Made by a program: the position numbers and the translations under genes
Assembly: GCA_027065935.1 (NCBI GenBank)
Contig: JAMONI010000313.1
Location: forward strand, 1 to 7,010
Direction: 5' to 3'
Origin: Flavobacteriales bacterium
GTDB taxonomy: Bacteria > Bacteroidota > Bacteroidia > Flavobacteriales > Flavobacteriaceae
Length of the DNA stretch: 7,010 nt
The notes under the pieces: model-generated
The model's database searches: none
What the model was told of the DNA's origin: nothing
What the model saw: the letters and a program-made list of their open reading frames with translations, nothing else
Shown: piece after piece, positions 1 through 7,010 of the stretch
Position numbering within the stretch: position 1 is the first letter of the stretch
Layout of the letters: every line of letters starts with the position of its first letter

Positions 1-100
1 TACATTCATCTTACGAATTTTGCACATTTATTTTTTGGGTTTTCGAGTAATCCAATGCTTGTTTTCATCCTGTAATATTGCCATCTTCGGCTGATGTTGA

Positions 101-1753
<1,653 letters not shown>

Positions 1754-1765
1754 AACAGCCTTGTT

Positions 1766-2044
1766 ATGAAAGTGGAAATCGTATCACCCGAAGGGAAATT
1801 ACTCGAAAGCGAAGCCGAATTGGTTTCCTTGCCCGGCGTCAACGGTTTGTTCGAAATCCTGAATCATCACGCTCCTATCGTGTCATTGCTTACTTCCGGC
1901 GTGGTGCGCCTAAAGGGGAAAAACATCCGCATTGACGAAGCCCTTGCCGGTAAATTCGAGCAAACCAAAGACGAAGTACGCTTGCACATAAACAGCGGAA
2001 CGATTGAGATGAACAACAACCGCCTCATTATTTTGGTAGAGTGA
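1766..2044 (+). CDS. atpC: F0F1 ATP synthase subunit epsilon, short form lacking the C-terminal helical domain
   Basis: This is the epsilon subunit of the F1 central stalk, which joins gamma to the c-ring. The 92 residues correspond to the N-terminal ten-stranded beta-sandwich alone. It opens with MKVEIVSPEGKLLESEAELV and has the family hallmark LPGVNGLFEILNHHAPIVSLL near residues 23-43, matching the 'G.lGilpgHaP' signature, then SGVVRL, and ends at NNNRLIILVE. The C-terminal two-helix domain that makes E. coli epsilon about 138 residues long and carries its auto-inhibitory function is absent. Short epsilon subunits are, as far as I recall, usual in Flavobacteria, so this is lineage-typical rather than a truncation. 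The reading frame ends in a clean TGA and nothing downstream looks like a lost tail. It starts 12 nt after atpD, with no Shine-Dalgarno, so it is surely co-transcribed. No other atp gene follows. Confidence 0.95.
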   Translation: MKVEIVSPEGKLLESEAELVSLPGVNGLFEILNHHAPIVSLLTSGVVRLKGKNIRIDEALAGKFEQTKDEVRLHINSGTIEMNNNRLIILVE

Positions 2045-2091
2045 TTTAGTGTTAGAGTGATATAACGAAAGAATAAAAAAATAAGAACAAA

Positions 2092-2197
2092 AAACCGGTA
2101 AACCCGATATACGCCTGGCATCCGAAGGCAGGTGTTTCACCCTTGTGGCTAGGTTGACAAGCGAACCTCATCCCTGAGGAGTTTACGGCGGAGGTTT
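2092..2197. ncRNA. Candidate structured RNA or bidirectional terminator between atpC and mazG (family unknown)
   Basis: This G+C-richer island of about 105 nt sits inside A/T-rich intergenic DNA. Folding by hand on the plus strand gives an outer stem AAACC 2092-2096 with GGTTT 2193-2197, continued by GTAAAC 2098-2103 with GTTTAC 2181-2186. Inside lie a 7-bp stem 2111-2117 with 2129-2135 (one G-U pair), CTTGT 2142-2146 with ACAAG 2157-2161, and CCTCA 2166-2170 with TGAGG 2175-2179. Two alternatives compete: GGTG 2131-2134 with CACC 2138-2141, and AGGTT 2151-2155 with AACCT 2164-2168. The second of these crosses the CTTGT stem like a pseudoknot. The strand is undecided. On the minus strand the closing stem runs into a U-rich tail (complement of about 2071-2094), which suits an independently terminated minus-strand RNA. 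On the plus strand it would form the 3' end of the atpDC mRNA. I do not recognise it as tmRNA, RNase P, SRP RNA or a known riboswitch. A Bacteroidota 6S-like RNA is possible but unproven. Confidence 0.35.
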
Positions 2198-2301
2198 CTT
2201 TAAAAACTTTTATTTGACAACCAATAACTTAATGTTTTTACCAATGCGTTTTATCAGGTGCTATTGTGCTTGTCTTTTATAATTTAACCGGATTTCACGA
2301 C

Positions 2302-3084
2302 TCAATCCTCATGTAAGTTTTTGTGTTCGTTCCACAAGGCGTCCATTTCTTCCAAACTCAATTTTCGTATGTCCTTTCCTTGTTTTCCGGCTTGTTGTTC
2401 GATATATTCGAACCTCTTTTTAAATTTTTTATTGATTTTTTCCAAAGCGGTTTCGGGGTTGATTTTCAAAAAGCGGGCATAATTGATTAAGGAAAACAGT
2501 ACATCGCCCAATTCTTCTTCCATTTTATTTTTATCGCCCGTTTTTACGGCTTCTTCCAGTTCCTTCCATTCTTCTTCCACTTTCTTTTTTACGTCGTTTT
2601 GGTTTTTCCAGTCAAATCCGATTCCGGCGGCTTTTTCTTGCATTCTCATCGCTTTTATCATGGCGGGAAGCGAACGGGGAACGCCTTCCAAAACGGATTT
2701 CTTGCCTTCTTTCATTTTGAGCGCTTCCCAATTACGTTTGACTTCTTCCTCGTCATTTACCTTGATGTCGCCGTAAATGTGCGGATGCCGTTTGATGAGT
2801 TTTTCGGAAATATGACGGGCCACATCGGCGGCATCGAACCGGTTTATCTCTTCACCTAATTTGGAATAAAAAACGATATGCAACAAAATATCGCCGAGTT
2901 CTTCTTTGATGCGCTCGTAATCTTTGTCGATAATGGCATCCGACAGTTCGTAAACTTCTTCGATGGTCAAGTGGCGAAGGCTGTCGAAGGTTTGTTTGCG
3001 GTCCCAAGGGCATCCTTGACGCAAATCGTCCATGATGTCCAATAAACGTCCGTAAGCTTTGAGTTTTTCTTCCTTGTCGTGCAT
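2302..3084 (-). CDS. mazG: Nucleoside triphosphate pyrophosphohydrolase MazG (tandem-domain form)
   Basis: This cytoplasmic house-cleaning enzyme hydrolyses NTPs and dNTPs to the monophosphate plus pyrophosphate; in E. coli it also counteracts ppGpp build-up. The product has 260 residues, close to the usual length of about 263. Two tandem all-alpha MazG domains are visible. The N-terminal one has GCPWDRKQT at 24-32, EExxE at E42/E43/E46 and ExxD at E62/D65, followed by KRHPHIYGD at 98-106. The C-terminal one has EExxE at E171/E172/E175 and ExxD at E191/D194. Metal-binding residues are therefore complete in both halves; in E. coli only the C-terminal domain is reported to be essential for catalysis. 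The ATG at 3082-3084 follows the TAA of the upstream receptor-like gene after 2 nt, so translation is probably coupled. It ends convergently with atpC across a 257-nt gap. No Shine-Dalgarno and no simple hairpin terminator are seen directly after the stop. Confidence 0.95.
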   Translation of the reverse strand: MHDKEEKLKAYGRLLDIMDDLRQGCPWDRKQTFDSLRHLTIEEVYELSDAIIDKDYERIKEELGDILLHIVFYSKLGEEINRFDAADVARHISEKLIKRHPHIYGDIKVNDEEEVKRNWEALKMKEGKKSVLEGVPRSLPAMIKAMRMQEKAAGIGFDWKNQNDVKKKVEEEWKELEEAVKTGDKNKMEEELGDVLFSLINYARFLKINPETALEKINKKFKKRFEYIEQQAGKQGKDIRKLSLEEMDALWNEHKNLHED

Positions 3085-3086
3085 TT

Positions 3087-3875
3087 TTACACTTGATTTT
3101 TTAAGGTTTCGAAATAATCAAACGATTGCAAAGGGTAAGCACCGAACCAAGTAAAAGGTTCGCCTTTTACGAACAGAATTTTGCTATACGGAAACAGGGA
3201 ACGGATTTCGTCCGAATCTTTCTCCGGTTTGAACGGATAGGGTTCGCTCGACATAAGCACTACTGCCGGCCTGAGTTTTTTCAGATCCGCCGCTTCCCAT
3301 ACCGGATATCTTCCTCTGTTTTCGGGCGTGATATTTTCAAATCCGGCCTGATGCATCATCGTATGGATAAAAGTTTCTTTTCCGGCGGTCATCCAAGGTT
3401 TTTTCCAAATAAAATACAACGCCGTGTGACGTGATAAAGATTTTTGCTCGAACGATTGCTTTCTATGTTGCAACGCATCAATTAGCCGTCCGGCTTCGGA
3501 TTCTTTTCTGGTAAGTAGGCCCACATCACGTATGAATTTAAGATTGTCATCCCAAGTCATTACATCGCTTACGTAAACAGGAGCTATGTCCATCAAACGT
3601 TCTATTTGCTCCTTGGTGTTTTCTTCCTTATTGGCTAAAATAAGGCCGGGTTGTAGCCGGATAATCCGTTCGATTTTCAAATCTTTAGTGCCTCCTATTA
3701 CGGTTTTTTCTTTTTTCCAAGTTTCGGGGAATTTGCAGAAACGGGTTATTCCGGCCACTTCTTTATCCAGTCCCAAATGAGCGAGCAAATGCGTTTGCGA
3801 AGGAAACAAGGAAACAATACGTTGCGGTTTTTCCTTCAGGCGCACATGCCGCCCCAAAGCATCCGTTACTTCCAT
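3087..3875 (-). CDS. Helical-backbone metal receptor (BtuF/FhuD-like substrate-binding fold) without a signal peptide
   Basis: The 262-residue protein has the class III substrate-binding fold used for cobalamin, haem and siderophores. The N-terminal lobe has the typical opening VTDALGRHVRLKEKPQRIVSL (spread over residues 3-23), then SQTHLLAHLGLDKEVAGIT and LQPGLILANKEEN (74-86). The C-terminal lobe has WKKPWMTAGKETFI (157-170), QAGFENI and the closing GEPFTWFGAYPLQSFDYF (238-255). It lacks any signal peptide or lipobox: it starts directly with the domain, and an in-frame TAA (complement of 3888-3890) four sense codons before the ATG rules out a longer N-terminus. It should therefore be cytoplasmic, unlike true ABC-transporter binding proteins. 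No permease or ATPase gene is adjacent. The stop lies 2 nt before mazG. Similar unsecreted proteins occur in Flavobacteria as I recall and are usually annotated as ABC transporter binding proteins. The ligand and role are unknown, and a btuF name would overstate the evidence. Confidence 0.85.
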   Translation of the reverse strand: MEVTDALGRHVRLKEKPQRIVSLFPSQTHLLAHLGLDKEVAGITRFCKFPETWKKEKTVIGGTKDLKIERIIRLQPGLILANKEENTKEQIERLMDIAPVYVSDVMTWDDNLKFIRDVGLLTRKESEAGRLIDALQHRKQSFEQKSLSRHTALYFIWKKPWMTAGKETFIHTMMHQAGFENITPENRGRYPVWEAADLKKLRPAVVLMSSEPYPFKPEKDSDEIRSLFPYSKILFVKGEPFTWFGAYPLQSFDYFETLKNQV

Positions 3876-3917
3876 TCGATAATTTTTTTACAAAGATGAC
3901 AATAAATTCCTTATCCA

Positions 3918-6900
3918 TTATAATCCGGTCAGCTTATCGTCGGTGGCGGGTTCCTTTTTCTTTTTTCCGGCAAACATAATGAAATACATGGCCGGCACCA
4001 CGACCAAAGTTAAGAATGTGGCAAAGGTTAATCCGTTGATAACCGCCGTGGCCAAAGGCCCCCAAAATGCGGTGTTTTCACCGCCGATGTAAATGTCGGG
4101 GTTCAGTTCGGTAAAGAAACCTATAAAATCGATATTCAGACCGATGGCTAGCGGAATGAGTCCCAAAATGGTCGTAATGGCTGTCAGTAATACGGGGCGC
4201 AATCGGGTTTTTCCGGCGTGAATGAGTGCTTCACGAATAAGTTCCCTGTCGGGGCTGTCCTCGTCCGAAAGGCCGGCCTCGTGTTTTTTTCTTTTAATGG
4301 TCAGGTTGGTATAATCAATCAGCACGATAGCGTTATTGACCACGATTCCGGCAAGGGAAATAATACCTATCATCGTCATAATGACGATAAAATCCTGACG
4401 CGTTATGATAAGTCCCAACAATACGCCTATCATACTTAAAATAACGGTGACTAAAATGATGACGGGCGTTTTCAACGAATTGAATTGGGTGACCAAAATC
4501 AAGAAAATCATAAACACCGCCATCATTAAGGCTTTGGACAGAAAGGCCATGTTCTTTTTCATTTCCTTTTGTTCGCCTTCAAAGGTGTAATGCATATTTT
4601 TAGGAAGCGGATAGGCGTCCATGAGTTTTTGAATTTCATGAATGATTTCGTTGGCATTATAACCTTCCAGCACGTTGGAAGAAAACGTAATGGCCCTGTT
4701 GAGATTTTGACGTTTGATGGAACTGAACGTGGAAACCGGCTCCATATTCACCAGAGCGGACAAAGGAATGCTTACCAAATTACCGCTTTGTTGGTCGCGA
4801 TACACGATGTGTTGATCCAACAGGCGGTTCCGGTCGTTTCTAAACGGTTCTTGCAAGCGGATGTTGATCGGATAATCGTCGTCTGGAGCCTTGTACGTAT
4901 CGGCTTCTTTGCCGTACACCGAAGTGCGTAATTGCATACCGATCTGGGCTACCGAAACGCCGTATCGGGCTGCTTTTTCCTTATCGACGCTGATTTCCAA
5001 TTCGGGTAAATTTTTATCCACGTCAAACACCAGGTTTTCAATGCCGGGAATACCGGCGTCGTCGATGTATTTTTTGATTTTTCGGGCTTCGGCCAACAGC
5101 AGGTCGTAATCGTCGCCCAGCAATTTCATCTCAATGGGCGCTCCCATAGGCGGTTTGTGTTGGTCCTTGTCCACACTGATTTTTATTCCCGCATATCCTT
5201 TGATCATTTCCTGAAGTTCGCGCATAATTTTTTTGGTCGAAACGCCGCCGCGTTCTTCGTAAGGCACAAAATCGATCAGTATTTTGGACTTATTGGGCGT
5301 TTTGCCCGCTCCCAAACTCCGTCTCGGGTCGCTTGTGCCTTCACCGACCTGTTCTACGATGGAACGAATCAGACGATTGTAATCGTTTTGTTCCAAATAG
5401 GCGTTGATTTTGCCCGTTACTTCTTTGGTAAATGCATCCACCACTTTGATGTCGGTAGCTTCGGGAAACTCAATATACACATAGACTTGATTGGGGTCGG
5501 GGTCGGGGAAAAATTGGGTTTTGGGCGGAAAAATCTTCAATAATAAAAAAGAAAACAGCAACAACAACACGGTGCCGAAAAAAACAATGTATGCGTTGTA
5601 ATTTTTCAAAGTCCACGCAATGGTGCGCACATAAGCCGCTTCAAGCTTGGGCAACACCGTGTCTTGGAAAACGGCGATGGCGCGAATCAATACGAAATGA
5701 TACATTACCTGCCAAAGGGCCATCAGCGCAAACCATACACCCAAAGTGTGAACCAACGGGCGAAGCTTGTGATAGGATGGCAGAACCGCATAAGCCAGCA
5801 CGAAGAAAATCACGGTAAGCAAAGCATAAATTCCCGCGCGGATCAAGACTTTGCGTTCGTCCTCCACTTTGTGTTCTACGGACATATACAACCGGCTCAA
5901 CACGGGATTGATGACCAAAGCCACAAAAAGCGAAGAACTTAACACTACGATAAGCGTTACGGGAAGATAACGCATAAATTCGCCTATGATGCCGGGCCAA
6001 AAGGCCAAGGGCAAAAAGGCCACAAGTGTTGTTAACGTTGAAGTGATGATAGGCCAAGCCACTTCGCCCACGGCATATTTGGCCGCTTCGTATGCGCCGT
6101 AGCCTTCTTCGCGATAACGGTAAATATTTTCCACGATCACGATTCCGTTGTCCACCAACATACCCAAGGCCAGTACCAAAGCGAAAAGCACCATGGTATT
6201 GAGCGTGATGCCGAATGAAGCCAAAATCAAAAACGACATGAGCATGGACAAAGGAATGGCGACACCTACAAACAGGGAATTTCTGAAGCCCATGAAAAAC
6301 ATCAGTACCAAAACCACCAATAACATTCCGAAGATGATGCTGTTTTCCAAATTGGCCACTTGGCTTTCGGTTCGGTCCGAAAGGTCGTTGGTAACGTTGA
6401 GTTTGATGTCGTGGGGGATGATTTTTCGGGTGTCGTTTAATATTTCGCGAATTTTTTCTGCGGCGATGATTTGGTTGGCACCGCTGCGTTTTTTTATGTC
6501 GAGCATAACGACCGTTTCGCCGAATTCCCGTGCGTAACTTTCGGCTTGTTGTTCTTTAAAACGTACCGTAGCGATATCGCGCAGGTAAACGGTTTTGTCT
6601 TTGGCTTTGCGAACAATGAGATTTTCCAGTTCCGCAGGGTCTTTGATTTCGCCGGTGACGCGCAAATTACGCCGGATGCCGTCTTCAAAAATATCACCCG
6701 CCGACACGTTGAGGTTATTGTTTTTTATGGCGTCTTCGATATTTTTAAAGTTAATGTTGCGGCTTATCATTTCGTTCAAATCCACGGCCACTTCCACTTC
6801 CTTGTCTTGAATTCCCCGAATGTCGGCGGCCGATACTTCTTCCAGCTGTTCGATTCTGTCTTGCAGTAATTCCGCCCATTTTTTCAGTTCCGAGGGTTTG

Positions 6901-7010
6901 TAATCACCCGAAATGTTGATGTTCATAATGGGCATCATTTCGGAAAAATCCAATTTCATGGCTTTGGGGTTGCTCGGCACGTCGGAAGGCCAGTCTTTGT
7001 CGGCCACTAC
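3918..7010 (-). CDS. RND-family efflux permease (AcrB/HAE1-like), N-terminus outside the window
   Basis: This is an inner-membrane proton-driven efflux pump subunit that works as a trimer with a membrane-fusion protein and an outer-membrane channel. 1030 codons are present. The first TM helix and about the first 130 residues are missing, because the frame runs off at 7010. A GTG at 7005-7007 is an internal valine, not the start. Counting from that codon, I see porter subdomains (about 25-215), TM2-TM6 (about 221-372), two extra hydrophobic segments (about 389-410 and 419-445), TM7 (472-490), the second periplasmic half (about 495-815) and TM8-TM12 (about 822-1012), then a short Lys-rich cytoplasmic tail. 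TM4 reads LGMLVDNGIVIVEN (D286, N287) and TM10 GIVVNNAIVLIDY (N891, N892). In AcrB the matching relay is D407, D408 and K940. The TM11-TM12 loop is also longer than in AcrB. Substrate is not predictable; an amphiphile or drug (HAE1) is likelier than metal. It ends 42 nt before the next gene on the same strand. Confidence 0.95.
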   Translation of the reverse strand, partial: VVADKDWPSDVPSNPKAMKLDFSEMMPIMNINISGDYKPSELKKWAELLQDRIEQLEEVSAADIRGIQDKEVEVAVDLNEMISRNINFKNIEDAIKNNNLNVSAGDIFEDGIRRNLRVTGEIKDPAELENLIVRKAKDKTVYLRDIATVRFKEQQAESYAREFGETVVMLDIKKRSGANQIIAAEKIREILNDTRKIIPHDIKLNVTNDLSDRTESQVANLENSIIFGMLLVVLVLMFFMGFRNSLFVGVAIPLSMLMSFLILASFGITLNTMVLFALVLALGMLVDNGIVIVENIYRYREEGYGAYEAAKYAVGEVAWPIITSTLTTLVAFLPLAFWPGIIGEFMRYLPVTLIVVLSSSLFVALVINPVLSRLYMSVEHKVEDERKVLIRAGIYALLTVIFFVLAYAVLPSYHKLRPLVHTLGVWFALMALWQVMYHFVLIRAIAVFQDTVLPKLEAAYVRTIAWTLKNYNAYIVFFGTVLLLLFSFLLLKIFPPKTQFFPDPDPNQVYVYIEFPEATDIKVVDAFTKEVTGKINAYLEQNDYNRLIRSIVEQVGEGTSDPRRSLGAGKTPNKSKILIDFVPYEERGGVSTKKIMRELQEMIKGYAGIKISVDKDQHKPPMGAPIEMKLLGDDYDLLLAEARKIKKYIDDAGIPGIENLVFDVDKNLPELEISVDKEKAARYGVSVAQIGMQLRTSVYGKEADTYKAPDDDYPINIRLQEPFRNDRNRLLDQHIVYRDQQSGNLVSIPLSALVNMEPVSTFSSIKRQNLNRAITFSSNVLEGYNANEIIHEIQKLMDAYPLPKNMHYTFEGEQKEMKKNMAFLSKALMMAVFMIFLILVTQFNSLKTPVIILVTVILSMIGVLLGLIITRQDFIVIMTMIGIISLAGIVVNNAIVLIDYTNLTIKRKKHEAGLSDEDSPDRELIREALIHAGKTRLRPVLLTAITTILGLIPLAIGLNIDFIGFFTELNPDIYIGGENTAFWGPLATAVINGLTFATFLTLVVVPAMYFIMFAGKKKKEPATDDKLTGL

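Noticed and set aside
28..84. 18-codon minus-strand frame upstream of atpD
   Set aside because: It has an ATG and a stop, but there is no homology, no start signal and no conserved feature to distinguish it from chance.
2111..2135. Resemblance of the TCCGAAGG loop to the SRP RNA tetraloop region
   Set aside because: The conserved SRP core (GGTCCGGAAGG...AGCAG) is not matched at key positions and the asymmetric internal loop is missing.
2256..2271. Short direct repeat GTGCT-GTGCT in the intergenic region
   Set aside because: Two 5-nt copies are expected by chance, and there is no further iteration or association with a mobile element.
7005..7007. GTG as a start codon of the RND permease
   Set aside because: The frame continues to the window edge (7008-7010 codes Val), and the sequence at this point matches the interior of RND proteins after TM1 and the first porter segment, so it is an internal codon.

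Overview
The window looks like a chromosomal housekeeping segment from a member of the Bacteroidota, most likely the Flavobacteriales. The reasons are: an extended Bacteroidota-type ATP synthase beta subunit followed by a short epsilon subunit and no other ATP synthase genes; a signal-peptide-less 'helical backbone metal receptor' next to mazG; an RND pump with extra membrane segments between TM6 and TM7; no Shine-Dalgarno sequence before any visible start; and a -7 promoter motif of the Bacteroidota form TAnnTTTG upstream of atpD. The genus cannot be told from this sequence. Codon use looks even across the genes, and I see no insertion sequence, CRISPR array, tRNA or rRNA.

Layout. Positions 1-238 are non-coding and end in the atpD promoter and a short leader. 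Positions 239-2044 (+) are atpD and atpC, 12 nt apart, the F1 catalytic beta subunit and the rotor epsilon subunit. Positions 2045-2301 are a convergent intergenic region. Its centre (about 2092-2197) is richer in G+C than its flanks and has many complementary segments inside one closing stem, so it could be a structured RNA or a shared terminator. I do not recognise its family.

The minus strand from 7010 down to 2302 carries three genes in one direction: the C-terminal 1030 residues or so of an RND efflux permease (its 5' end lies outside the window), a cytoplasmic-looking BtuF/FhuD-fold protein, and mazG. The last two are 2 nt apart and almost certainly co-transcribed. The permease ends 42 nt before the receptor-like gene and may share its transcript, although a weak promoter-like motif lies in that gap.

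How they work together. AtpD and AtpC are parts of the same F1 motor. MazG clears non-canonical or excess NTPs. The receptor-like protein has no known role that follows from sequence alone. The permease should work with a membrane-fusion protein and a TolC-like channel, probably encoded upstream beyond position 7010. No clearly new multi-gene system is visible. The best leads are the structured intergenic element and the cytoplasmic receptor-fold/mazG pair.
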